A stretch of 64,000 bases of DNA from Choristoneura fumiferana (Eukaryota > Arthropoda > Insecta > Lepidoptera > Tortricidae). Both the position numbers and the translations under genes were made by a program. The notes below the pieces were generated by a model, which was not told the DNA's origin, ran no database searches, and saw only the letters and a list, made by a program, of their open reading frames with translations. Below, piece by piece: positions 30,310 through 42,160 of the stretch (positions are counted from its first letter, which is position 1; every line of letters starts with the position of its first letter). Location: contig NC_133499.1 in assembly GCF_025370935.1 (NCBI RefSeq), forward strand, positions 9,079,755 to 9,143,754, given 5' to 3'.

Positions 30310-31069
30310 TTATTTAACCTCCGACGCAAAAAGAAGGGGTGTTATAAGTTTGACCGCTATGTGAGTCTGTGTGTCTGTCTGCCTGTCTGTGGCACCGTAG
30401 CACTTAAACGGGTGGACTGATTTAAACGTGGTTTTTATTTTAAAGCAGGCTTTTTAGCGATGGTTCTTAGACGTTTCATCAAAATCGGTTCTGCCGTTTT
30501 TGAGATATTGAACTTTGAAGTGACAAATTCGGGGGTTTTCCAACTATTTGTTTATAGTATTTATAACTTATTTTATTTAGGTATTTAACGTAATTATTAT
30601 ATATACATAGCCTAGTTCTATATTATTTAATGTTTATCTTTGTGATATATGTATACACTGAAGGTGTATAAATTGTTACCAGACACTATTTAATTAAGGG
30701 GTGACTTTGTCTTAAAATTAAAAATGTTTTTCGTCTTCCCATTCAAAAAGCCCAATCAGCTGATTTACTAAGGTATTAACGGAAAAGGAAAAAAAAATAT
30801 TTCGAATTTCTACCCATTTTCATGAAATGTTAACTTTTTACCCGACTGCCCGAAGGAGGGTTATATTTTTCAGGCGTATGTATGTAAGTATGTATGTATG
30901 TATATTTTGTAAACATTATTTTTATTTTAGTCTTAATTAACCTGTACATTATATTAGGTTTAACTATAGGTGGAACGTGTTATCTTAACTACGCAAAACT
31001 TCTAAGTTGGTGACTCAGTCTATGAATTTTTAGTAATAATTTGTAAATATTGAATGAATATCAATACTA
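30310..31069. repeat. Dispersed repeats between palindrome and Helitron copy 2
   Basis: CCTCCGACGCAAAAAGAAGG with GTGTTATAAGTTTGACC (30317-30355) is a common repeat head; a related piece occurs at about 54508-54537. CCCGACTGCCCGAAGGAGGG with a GTAT microsatellite (30841-30905) is another. No gene. Confidence 0.5.
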
Positions 31070-31758
31070 TCAATACTAATATTATAAATGCGAAAGTAAC
31101 TCTGTCTGTCTGTCTGTCTGTTACGCTTTCACGCATAAACCGCTGAACCGATTTTGATGAAATTTGGTACAGAGATAGAATAGACCTTGGGAAAGAACAT
31201 AGGCTATCTTTTATTGCGAAAAAGAGGCTTTACGGGGTTGAAATAGGGGATGAAAGTTTATAAGGTGAAAGATCGTTGCTGTCGAAGTTAAAACCATGAA
31301 ACTTGGCATTTAGGCACTTAATAAGAAATAAATCGATATTTGTTTGAGCTTTTTTGAAAATTCGACCTGTGAGGGGGTGAAATAGGAGATGAAAATGTAT
31401 ATGGAAGGTCGTCATTATCGAAGATAAATTGATTAATCTTTATTAAACTTGCCATTTTGGCACGTGATAAGAAGAAAATAGATATTTGTTGGCGCGTTTA
31501 TTAAAATTCTTCGTGTGAGGGGGTGAAATAGGGGATGAAAGTTTATATGAAAATTCATCATTGTCGAAGATAAATCGATGGTTCTCTATGAAACTTGGCA
31601 TTTGGGCACTTATAAGAAATAAATAGATATTTGTTCGCGCGCTTTTTTTAAATTCTTCCTATGAGGGGGTGAAATAGGGGATGAAACTTTATATGGAAGA
31701 TCGTCATTGTCGAAGATAAATCAATAGTTCTTTTTGAAACTTGGCATTTGGGCACTTA

Positions 31759-33150
31759 TCCTTCCTTACTATTATAAAGGGGAAAGTGAGTTTGTTTGTT
31801 TGTTTGTTTGTTACGCTTTCACGCCGTAACTACTGCACCGATTCCTATGAAATTTTGCATACGTCATATTAGAGGTCCAGAATAAATAATAGGATATTTT
31901 TTATCCCGAAAAAAATTGCCATTCCCAAGGGATGACCAAAAGTTTGTTTTTGTATTCTAACCGCGGAGCTGACTGAGCTGACTTAATAATGTGTTAAAAA
32001 GCATGCTTGCTTGCTTGCTGCACCATTTCTTGCATAATCACATGCTTGCTTACACGATTGCTTCCACGCTTGCTTGCATGATTTAATGCATGCTTGCTTG
32101 CATGCTTGCTTGCATGCTTGAATGCAGGCTTGAATGCATGCTTACTACTAGCACTATTTCTTGCAAAATTTCATGCTTGCTTGCATGCTTCAATGCATGC
32201 TCGAATGCATGCTTGCTTGCACTATTCCTTGCATAATTACATGCTTGCTTACATGCTCACTTACATGCTCACTTGCATGCCTTCTTGCATGCCTGCTTGC
32301 ATATTTGTTTGCCTGCTTGCATGTTTGTTTGCTTGCTTGCATGCTTGCTTGCATGCTTGCTTGCATGCTTGCTTGCATGCTTGCTTACATGCTTGCTTGC
32401 AGCAGAGCTTGCAACATTCCTTGCATAATTACATGCTTACTTACATGCTCACTTTCATGCTTGCTTGCATGCTTGCTTGCATGCTTGCTTGCATGTTTGC
32501 TTGCATGCTTGCTTGCATGATTTCTTGCATGCTTGCTTGCATGCTTGAATGCATGTTTGCTTGCATGCTCGAATGCATGCTTACTACTAGCACTATTTCT
32601 TGCAAAATTACATGCTTGCTTGCATGCTTGAATGCAGCTTTGAATGCATGCTTGCTTGCATGCTTGCTTGCATGCTTGCTTGCATGCTGACTTGCATGCT
32701 TACTTGCACGCTTGCTTGCATGCTTGCTTGCATGCTTGAATGCATGTTTGCTTGCATGCTCGAATGCATGCTTGCTTGCACTATTCCTTACATACTTGCA
32801 TGCTTGCTTGCATGCTAGAATGCAGCTTTGAATGCATGCTTGCTTGCATGCTCGAATGCATGCTTGCTTGCACTATTCCTTGCATAATTACATGCTTCCT
32901 TACATGCTCACTTGCATGCTTGCTTGCATGCTAGAATGCAGCTTTGAATGCATGTTTGCTTGCATGCTCGAATGCATGATTGCTTGCACTATTCCTTGCA
33001 TAATTACATGCTTGCTTGCATGCTTGCTTGCATGCTTGCTTACATGCTCACTTGCATGCTTGCTGGCTTGCTTGCTTGATTGCTTGCTTGATTGCTTGCT
33101 TCTTTGAAATGTTAATGGTTAACGCGAGCGAAGCCGCGGGTAAAAGCTAG
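31759..33150 (+). mobile_element. Nested Helitron-like element of another family
   Basis: It starts TCCTTCCTTACTATTATAAA after A (31758) and ends GCCGCGGGTAAAAGCTAG before T (33151). In copy 1 the empty site reads CTTATAAGAAA (about 26709-26719), showing clean insertion between A and T with no target duplication. Most of its length is a simple-repeat expansion. Confidence 0.85.
32001..33105 (+). repeat. CATGCTTGCTTG microsatellite-like array (about 1.1 kb)
   Basis: A 12-base phrase CATGCTTGCTTG with many point variants (CATGCTTGAATG, CACTATTCCTTG, CATAATTACATG) fills the nested Helitron. Larger blocks of about 130-200 bases are themselves repeated. It opens long but meaningless ORFs (MLACMLAC...). 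Confidence 0.9.
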
Positions 33151-34153
33151 TAAGAAAAAAATAGATATTTGTTCAAGCATTTTTGAAAATTTTACCTGCG
33201 AGGTGATGTTAGCAGAGGGGATGATGCAGTGTTAGCAGAGCCTTCTAAGCTCAAGTAAAATGTACGCAATGTGGAGTAATTTTAGATGGCTTATTGACAT
33301 AGACAGTCAGACATGAAAAATTATAATTATCAGAATTTTCTTATTTATTGTGCTATTATAATATAAGAGCTACCTTTATGCAAAATTCCAGGTTTCCAGG
33401 CCAGCCGGAAGTACCCTATAACTTTTTCTGTTATGGCTATTTACATGGAAACACCTTTTTAATGACTGTAGCTTTTGATTGCCTTGACTAAGAAGTTTGA
33501 TTTTTTCACAGCTTCGGGACTATTTACCTGAGTTTAGGGTTTCAATTTCAAATCGATACCGATACACCGCGCGTTTACGAGTTAAAGGGTCTTGACAGAG
33601 ACGGACAGACGTATAGCGAAGTGACCCTATAAGGGTTCAATTTTTTCTTTTGAGCTTCGGAACCCTAAAATATTTGATCCGGCCCTTTTCAAAGTTCGAC
33701 CTATTTACTTGAAAATATGGGGATGAAAGTTCTTAAGGAATTCCAAAGAAATTACTATAAGTATATTTATCGGAAATATGTGTAGCTATGCTTAGTAAAA
33801 ATGCCGTCTTAATTATAATCCTACCCTCCTAACTTTCAATAAAAGATGTAAGGTGTCAAGAGTTCACTATGAAGAATTAAATAGTCCTTTTATATTGGCA
33901 GGGTAGAATACACGTCGTATTGCTAAAATGTGACTTCCGCAAAATATTTATATTTTACCAAAGAACATGGATGGATGGATGGAAGAACAAATAAAAAATT
34001 AGTTTCTATTTATAGCAATGCTTTAAAATATATTATTTACAGTAAACCGTAGAAGTTTCTATGCGCTATTATTGGCAAAATGGGTATCCTAAATAAATTA
34101 AATAGTTCCCAAAGTTACTATTCCACGCGGACGAAGTCGCGGGCAAAAGCTAG

Positions 34154-35013
34154 TTATAATATATTTTAATTAAAAGTGAGGCCTGATCATTGATATACTT
34201 ACGTACATTATACCTATCATTTTTTTTAAAATAAACCTACGCCTAACCTATACATTCACTCTTAATTACTTCTAAATTTCTAACAGCCTTATTCATAAAA
34301 AGTTAGAGCCTCCTTGAAGGCTCCTAAATAAAAATAAAATAAAATGAAAATAGTTTATTGAAAAAAGTATCGCACTACAAAATTGCATTGCCGTTGGTCC
34401 CACACTAGGCAAAGCCTGTCACGTGGCAACCGGGATTCGGGTACAAAACTCTTTACATGATTTCGCTTAAAATTTAAAATTTAAACACACTGGGTAGGTT
34501 CACACTGTACTGATCCCACACTTCGTGTATTAAACTTTGTGAATTTATTTTAACCACGAGTAACCTCCTTGGGAATTTTTTTAAAAGTTTAATCGGTTAG
34601 TGGAATGATGTCAGAAAAAAAGAAAAGGGAATTCGGTTGTCAAGTGTGATGGAAGGAAAATACGAGTGAACCAAAATAAATAAAATTTAATGTAAATTCT
34701 TTTAGAAAGCAATGAAAAGGCCTAGAAATCCATATATTAGCTTAAAGCCAATAACAGAATATAAAATACGGCCTTTGCAAATAGTTTCAGTGAAAATTAA
34801 ATAAAGTCTAGTTTGACAGTCGCCGTATAGTCGTATAACGGGGCCCCTACTTGTACATAACGCACTCAGTTATAAGCAATGGTTGCTGCTGATGTAATCA
34901 ATGGATTACTATGTCTTATTGTTGTGATAGAAGTGTAAATAGGTGTCCAATAGTGCAAGTTTGTGTGTATTTCTGACGTGAGTTATTTACAATTGCTTTT
35001 GCCCCCTAATATT
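34154..35013. other. AT-rich spacer with repeat tail
   Basis: At 34283-34301 it contains ACAGCCTTATTCATAAAAA, one end of a possible composite element (other end 38726-38745). At 34340-34520 there is a common repeat fragment. No gene. Confidence 0.4.
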
Positions 35014-35131
35014 ATGAGTTTCAGCGGACTGAGTGGCTACGGCGAGGATAGTGACAGTTGCTGTCATCATGACGAGATGAGGAGGGACTGGTTGAAGACT
35101 ATGAAGATGCGCAAGTCTGGATTGATGGCGT
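35014..35131 (+). CDS. Candidate first coding exon of an unknown gene
   Basis: An ATG at 35014 opens 39 codons (MSFSGLSGYGEDSDSCCHHD, then EMRRDWLKTMKMRKSGLMA) up to a strong donor, GCGT|GTAAGT. I recognise no family. Composition is less AT-rich than its surroundings. No matching downstream exon was identified, and an acceptor-like TTTCAG overlaps the start, so it could also be an internal exon or chance. Confidence 0.25.
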
Positions 35132-35589
35132 GTAAGTTGAATTCAAATTGAATTAAATAAATGTGATTTTATTGAAATATAATAACTATGAGAGCGAAAG
35201 ATAAACTACTTGAAATTTAATGGAATAGTAAACATCGCCTATAACTAATTGTTCGGTATTGGTCCGCGGTTAATATGCCCAAAATACTTAAGGACTTGAA
35301 TTGTGCGGCTTTTACATTGACATTTAATTTCATATTGGTGCCGACGTCCGAGATGGTGGACATATCCTGGCTGGCTGTGCGGTGTGGTGTGCAACGGAAC
35401 GTGATTGGAGTGCTGGCGTGCGTTCTGAGTGCTGAGGCTGCTCTGCTGGATGTCCTTAGCCAAGTTTCTTATCTATCAGATAGTACAGTCAACTACAGTT
35501 TGATTATGACTTACACGTGATCTGACATTTGTTGTCACAATTTCATAATTTTGAAAATCGACGTTAAGATAAAATGTCTATGACATAAA

Positions 35590-36345
35590 TTTAGAATGTC
35601 TAATAATTTCAAACCGAAATGGAACCGCGACATTCCTGAGGCCTCATTGCAAATCGGTCTTTTGATCGGTGTACTGCCTTTTCGGCGAAATATGTTTCGC
35701 CAAATTTCACTGAGCAACCAATCTTTCGCCGAAGTTTCATTTGGCAAACCATTCGTTGGCATAACTTTACTCCGCATTTTTCTTATTTCGCAACATTTTT
35801 ATAATGCAAAACTTTACTTCATCACACTTTTATGTGGCAAATAATTATGTAGCAAATGATTGGCTAAGGCGAATAACAATTTGTCAAATAACATTTGGCC
35901 AATTTTTATATTGCAAAGTTTTACTTCAAAATTTGTGCGAGCGAGCGAGCAAGACGGTTCGGAGCAGAAGCGACTTGGATAGTTTAGGTTCAGAAGGCTA
36001 AGGCGGGAGCGAAGCGGAGCGTAGCTCCCGCCTTAGCCTTCGATGTTAGGTTTTTTTTATAGCAGCCAGGATAACTGCCACTAGGAAAGTAGGTTGTATG
36101 CCATTCAATATGTTGCTAAGTTAAGGTATGCCAATCAATACGTTTGACCAAAACATAAACGACATCTTAAAGAAATCCCAGGTAATAATTTGCATAATAA
36201 TAATTTATCAAATGATTAGTTGGGAAATGATATCAGTGCGAAACGTTGAGTTGGGAAATAACATTTCGCCCAACTGAAAATATGGGATAAATAGTTTGGG
36301 AGCTAATAATTTGCTTTATAATTTTCGCCAAAACATTAGTAAACC
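35590..36345. repeat. Phrase-iterated AT-rich element with a perfect hairpin
   Basis: Words such as ATTTCGCCAA, TTTGGCAAA, ATTTCGCAAC and TTGCAAA recur many times in both orientations. In the middle, 35994-36010 and 36024-36040 form a perfect 17-base stem (AAGGCTAAGGCGGGAGC) with a 13-base loop. The long ORFs here are by-products. Confidence 0.55.
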
Positions 36346-38094
36346 CTTTTGATCTATATGAACGTATACAATGTTTTTATAAATAATTTATCCGTGTTCT
36401 TAAGTTTTAAACATTTGAAATATAAAAAATAAATAAAGTTAAATATTTGAAATTTAGAAGTCAGATTTAAAAGAATAGAATCTATTCGAATACGAGTTAT
36501 TATTATTCTGTTCCGCTGGTGATACGCTGTGTTACGAAGACATCGATTTGTTGACTAAACTTAATAAATATTACCTTCAATTGATTTAAAATATATTACC
36601 ATTGACTGTACCGGAACTACCACCAGTACGTGAATATTATAGTGACAAGCTATTATTATTGTGGAATAATCCGAAACCTGTGAGTGGTAAATAAATTATT
36701 ACTTCTTTGGTAGATCTTAGAATCGAATATGAAATTACTCGCATATTATAGTATTTTAGAAGCTCTAAGATTAACGTGATTGAGATTAATATTTAGCTTC
36801 AACCTAACTTATAACTGCTTATATTTTCTCAGTGTTTCTTCCAAATTGTCCCTTCGTATTTGGCCTAACTTAACAAACAAACCTATTTGGAACTAGAGTG
36901 GGGTTGTTTCACGGTCTCCATGGGAACTAACTTCATATCCGAACTCTCATCTATCCTATAACCTTACTAATTCTATTAAGGAGACTAGTAATGGAAATAC
37001 AACTCGTCACATCTATACTTATTATTGTACTCGGTTGACACTTATTGAATGAAGGTAAGCGCGTGACAGGCGTGAACTTTGTTCTAGTTGACTGAGTATT
37101 AATGGTCGGTATTGCGGGCAGTAACCCTAGACACGCTAGGATCTACAGACTATACAAACCATTATGGCTGATGCTTTACAATGGAGTCTGTAGATTATTC
37201 CAATTGTGTTTGGGGATCGAGGTCTCCAAATACATGTGGTCACCAGGGGTCAACTTCACCTCTGGCTGCTGAATGTTGCTTCCTCTTTGTCGGACTAACC
37301 ACCCGGCAACCCGGATTTCGGTCCGATGGGGTGCGTACTTACTCACTTGGTAATAGGGCCAAAGTGGGGTTGCGGTTAACAATGTCCCGTGACTAAAAAG
37401 TGGCGTTGGGTGTCCTTGTGAGGCATGTGGGGGGAAGGAGACCCTCGCTTCTGGTTGTGGACGTAAATTGTGAAGCGCACCATAATAACAAACATTATTT
37501 TGAGTTGTTCTTCCAGACACTAGTCTGTTAGGGAACGGGGAGTAGGAGACCGTAGGTGCGTAGGATAGTCACTCCGTGGAAATTATAGGCATTAATAAAA
37601 ACCTGCTCCGGGAGTGACTATAACATTTTCAGTCCTCTTAGTCACTAGAAGACTAGAGACGTACGGAACCGACGAGCGACCTTAAATAATTTCCCACGTA
37701 AATTCATCACGAGCAGGCCGCAGGGAGGTGACCAGCAAGAGGGCGAACCTCATGGATCACGGCGGAGGAGGGGCCGGGTCGTCACGGGAAAAGCACCTCT
37801 TCTCTTAATAATATTATTAAGGAATATAAGCGTTACTAGGCAATTGTCATAATAATCTTAACTGTATAAAAATTTAATCTTAGAGTTCCTTATATTTCAA
37901 CTCTCCTTTCTATATATATATATACTTATATATATACAACGACTAGTTCACTCAAAGAGAACCTGGCACTGCTACGACATTAGTAACAATTTAGGGCCCT
38001 TCCCGTCAATTGATGATCACCGCCTATACTTAGATAAAAGTATATAAAAAATATAGTGCCTACCCCTTTTGGGAATAGTACAACACAGTTCCTT
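36346..38094. other. Unassigned region, no gene supported
   Basis: It includes a GC-balanced block at about 37040-37760 with short inverted words (GATAGTCACTCCG facing CGGGAGTGACTATA at about 37565-37623). This may be an LTR or another element end. No coding domain recognised. Confidence 0.3.
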
Positions 38095-38745
38095 GAAGGC
38101 CCGATGCTGAAAAACGTGATTCATAAACGTCTGTTAGCGCTAATCAGTCGCTCAAGGCTCTGCTAAAGTTAGAGGACCGTAGACCCACCTTTATCTCCCT
38201 GCTAAGTCACAAAATGGCCGCCACAAGTTTGAACAGCTGACTTTGAGAAGAGCAAAAAACCATACAGAAGATATTTATAGTGAAGGGTGAAGTTACGCAA
38301 AGATTAAAAAAACCAGGAATAATTATTTTCAGGAATTTGTATTTAAAAATCCTCTAAAATTACTGCTACTTTACTACTTTACTAACAATAAATATGCGAA
38401 AAATAAAATTAGGATGATTAACATCATTACGGCTTTTTGCACTTAAACATAAACATGCGGATCGGAAATGGCGGGAAAACAAACATCTCGCTTTTTTTTC
38501 CTGCTAATTTGCTGTCACTGCTGTCAATTTTTTTTTAATTATCGATGAGGCCATTTTTTGTCTTTGATTTGTCAAGATGGCCAACATAACGCGTCTAATC
38601 CGTCTATCAGCAGCTCAACAACTAGCAGACTGCTAGCAAGCGTTTATGAATCATACTTCTTGACAACCGTCTAACAAGCTTAATCAGTCTGCTAAGTAAC
38701 AGACCGATCAAACCTCAATTAAGGATTTTTTATGAATAAGGCTGT
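38095..38745. mobile_element. TIR element(s) with TTCATAAACG-type ends
   Basis: GATTCATAAACGTCTGTTAG (about 38120) is roughly inverted by GCAAGCGTTTATGAATCAT (about 38636-38654). Directly behind it TTTTTTATGAATAAGGCTGT (38726-38745) is the inverse of 34283-34301. These ends belong to non-autonomous DNA elements common in Lepidoptera. Confidence 0.45.
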
Positions 38746-39257
38746 AAGTATTTCCCAAGATACATTTTGTAACCAGTAACTTAATAGACCACAGAATAAT
38801 TTATTTTCCCAATAATTCGGGTAACAGTGGAGCAGCTGGCAACACAATTCGTCACGCACACTAGCATCCTTGCAAATTGTCTTACACCGTTCTTACGCAC
38901 ACTACAATATTGAGTTGCCGCATTCACGAACGTTTTGTTTTTAGTTAGCGCGGTATCTAGTCGAGCGAGCGCGCGAGACCAATCATTCATCTAAGTTGAA
39001 ACCAATTTTCGTTGAAAGTATTTATTAAGACAAACGGTTCACAAGATAGAGGGAGGGACACAATTTTTGCTATTTTGGGAGCGATTATTTCCGGAAATCT
39101 TCATTTAATCAAATAAGTTTTTAAGAAACCTCACTATATTTTCAAAAGAGCTGTCGAACTATGTGCCACACGTTGATGCGAGTTCAAAAAATTTTTTTTT
39201 TCAATTTCTGTTACGTGTATGGAGTGCCTATAAATATTTATTTTTGTTTAGTTTTCT
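38746..39257. other. Spacer, no gene seen
   Basis: Unrelated sequence behind the truncation point of the Ty3/gypsy element; no recognisable feature. Confidence 0.4.
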
Positions 39258-41125
39258 TTAGTCAATTACCATTCTCCAACTTTTTTTTCCTGTTTGGTCA
39301 ACCTTTTTGGGTACCAACAAAATTGGACTAGACCACTCGCTATTGGTCTCTTCAATAATATCGTCTTGTAACATTTGTTGTACTTGTTTTTGTATTTCGG
39401 GTATTAAACTTCTTGGTAATCTATAGATATGGTTTGATATATGTTGGCGTAGCAATCGGTTTTAATGTAATAATCTGTTCATAAACGTTTGTAGTGGTGA
39501 GCTTATCACCTGGTAGATAAAATATATCGGCATACTTCGTACAAATAGCTTGTATCGTGTCACGTTCACGACAATTCAAGTGGTCAAGTTGTAATAGTGA
39601 TATTATTTTTTTAGCTCTTTCTACGTTTGTATTTCCGTTTTCAAATTTGTATATTTCATAATCACTCAATAGGCATATTTCTGGTTTACATAATGGTAAG
39701 TTAACTGTTTCCTCGCTTACATTTAATATTCGTGTAGGTACCGTGTTATTTTTCGGTGTAACAATTAGACTGGCTAGAAATATATCTTTTTGTATTTCTT
39801 GTGGCAAAATGATACAATCTTCTGTTATATTTTTCCATTTTTATATAGTGTATCGATTCACTACGCGGCGGTAATGTCAAAACGTCAGATTGTTTAGGTA
39901 AGCTATATAATTGAAATGTACACGGTAACATTAATTATCTGTTTTCCAGGGTGATTGTCGAATTTTCTAAATTTATTTTTGCATTATTAGCGTTTAAAAA
40001 ATCTAAACCTAAAATGCCATCAGCTTTGCATGGCAAATTATTAAATACATACAATTTATGCTCGAAAGATACATTATTCTGTGTTGTTAGCGTCAGAATA
40101 ACATAGCCTTCCGAGTAAATTTTTCCACCCATTCCATTCACTACAACCTTGTCGATATTTATTTGTGAATTTCTTTTATTTATTGCAGATAATGATGCAC
40201 CTGTATCTAATAACCATGAACATGTTTTACTTCCAACATTTAATGATAAACATTGTACGTCATCATCACAAGTAAAAACACAATTTTTAGTCACGAAAAA
40301 ACTGTGTTTATAATTATTTTCTATACCGGAAGAGCAACCTTCAGTCGGTTGCTGTGCAGTATAGATATGTCCTAGGTTCTGGTTACCCCGGGTAGGTACC
40401 TACCTATTATAGCTCCGATTTCACCGTGAGCCAAACCCTCTGTGATATCTGTTACTATTATTAGCGTACGGACGTCTTCCATTGTATCTAGGAGGGTACG
40501 TATTACTTCCCCTGTTGTACCCTTGAGGTCGGTAGTAATATCCACGGGACCTTGTACCAAAATTGGAATGTCCTCTATTTGCTCTGTAATAAGATGAACC
40601 TGTTGACTTACCTTTGTAGTTGAGAACGACATTTGATGAGGAAGGTTGAGCCAGTTCCTCATCCTCCGCTACGCGTACTGCATCTTTCAGGTGTGAGTAG
40701 TCACGTGCTGCAATTTTGGTACTTATGCGTCTATTTCTTAGCCCATCTGCAAACTTTTTAACGGCAAGTTTTCGTTAATGGGACTTAAAATCTCGAAAGC
40801 GTTTTCATTTGAATTCGCCTGTGATGTGGTGCGCCACGAATAATTGTTCTATTTTATCGCCAAATTCAGAAATTGAAGACTCTTTTTGATAGATGCTGTT
40901 AAGCTGTGTTAGTAAACTGACTGATTTTCTTGTCAGTAATTTTAATTTCATGTCAGCAATTAGTTCTTCACAAGTGGAATAAGCACTTTTTAATTTTAAT
41001 TTTGCTATTTTTGACAGTCTTGTTTTTAAAACAAAATTTATTAACATTTTTTTGTTATCAGCATCTTTAAAATACGCGTTATACATTTCAATTCCGTCTA
41101 TTATTTTGAAAGAAAGAAAATTCAT
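39258..41125 (-). mobile_element. Truncated Ty3/gypsy retrotransposon (gag, protease, start of RT)
   Basis: Minus-strand reading in order: a gag-like part (41125-40805, ISEFGDKIEQLFVAHHITGE), a second gag segment (40662-40372), an aspartic protease (40294-39935) with catalytic WLLDTGASLSAI and ILGLDFL, a linker, and the RT beginning (39455-39258) LPRSLIPEIQKQVQQML, SPILLVPKK, WRMVID. It stops there: the RT palm, RNase H, integrase and 3' LTR are missing. Several frame breaks. No env seen in the remaining part. Confidence 0.8.
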
Positions 41126-41354
41126 TTATTTAACGAAATAAAAAACAAACATAGGAACAAACATAGAACAAATAAAGACATACGTGACGCTAAACAGGTC
41201 CCCACTCAGCATAATGCCACGGCAAGCCGTGGCGCTGATTTTCAGTAAGGACCTTATCTAAAAACTAACTTAAAATAAAAATTAAAAATAAAATAAAACA
41301 AATATTAAATTGTATGGCAACACCGGCTTAAACAGTTCAATCGTGTGTAGTTGA
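41126..41354. other. Spacer between Ty3/gypsy fragment and MITE
   Basis: It may contain remains of the element's upstream LTR/leader, but no LTR pair can be shown. Confidence 0.3.
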
Positions 41355-41780
41355 ATGAGGGCTATCGTTTTTTTCTCACTAGATGGCGCACTGTTGCGTT
41401 TGGTTTTTAAGTATGGCTTTCAAAGTCTGTTATTACGGGCCTGAAAACAAAGTTTAGATTAAAATCATATTTAATACACTTTAAAACTGTACCATAAAAA
41501 TATCGAGCATGCCACAGTTGCATATATAGTCCCCGTTTTGTTCGGAAAAAAGGGAGGACAAAGGTTTCCGAAAGACAAAACTGTCTCATAACAAGGACAT
41601 TCATTGCCCCGGAACGCATATTAGCCATAATTAATTTCAGATATTGCAAAATATTCACAAAATTATTCTAATTATAAATAAACCCGCGTAGTTCACCCAA
41701 AAACTATAAGATTTGACATTTCGGAGACCTCACGCTACACTAGCGCCTCTAGCGGGGAATTCATACGCGATAGCCCTCAT
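41355..41780 (+). mobile_element. MITE family 1, copy 1 (TIR ATGAGGGCTATCG)
   Basis: A 426-base element with 13-base perfect inverted ends ATGAGGGCTATCG / CGATAGCCCTCAT, and weaker pairing for about 50 bases further in. Copies 2 (44561) and 3 (62107) are nearly identical. The left end contains CACTAGATGGCGC and the right end GCGCCTCTAGCGG. Non-coding. Confidence 0.85.
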
Positions 41781-42160
41781 TGTTTTAAGTCACCGCCAAA
41801 AGTATACTTTGCAAATATGAATAATGCATATTACTGTTAAAATGGTTAAAAAAAACAATATGCTACATACCTGACTCCTTAAAAACAAAAACACAGGTAG
41901 TATCTTACTTGACTTGACTACTTGACTAAATAATACGTCAACCAACAGTGGATACATTTTTGAACTCGTAATAAACCGAACTCATTCAGTCTACCGCCAA
42001 TTGGTAAAGCGAAATCGACGTTTCTAGCTTATTTATAAGGACAACAAACATTATGAGCGCCTAAAGTGCAAAAAATAATAAAAAAAAATACAAGGTAAGA
42101 TTGAGAGAAGTGCCTACTTATTCATTTTCTCAATTGTAAATTTAAGAAATGGTTTTACAT
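41781..42160. other. Spacer, no gene seen
   Basis: AT-rich sequence with no feature that I can support. Confidence 0.4.

Larger units (their letters stand above)
31070..34153 (+). mobile_element. Helitron-like element, copy 2, split by a nested Helitron
   Basis: Same family as 25902-27704: starts TCAATACTAATATTATAAAT after A at 31069 and ends GGGCAAAAGCTAG at 34153 before T. Without the nested insert (31759-33150) it is about 1.7 kb. Confidence 0.8.

Noticed and set aside
32094..33107. Long plus-strand ORFs of MLACMLAC type
   Set aside because: They arise because the 12-base phrase CATGCTTGCTTG is free of stops in these frames; simple-repeat artefact.
35275..35520. 81-codon plus-strand ORF as second exon of the 35014 candidate
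   Set aside because: No acceptor site in the right phase before it and no family resemblance.
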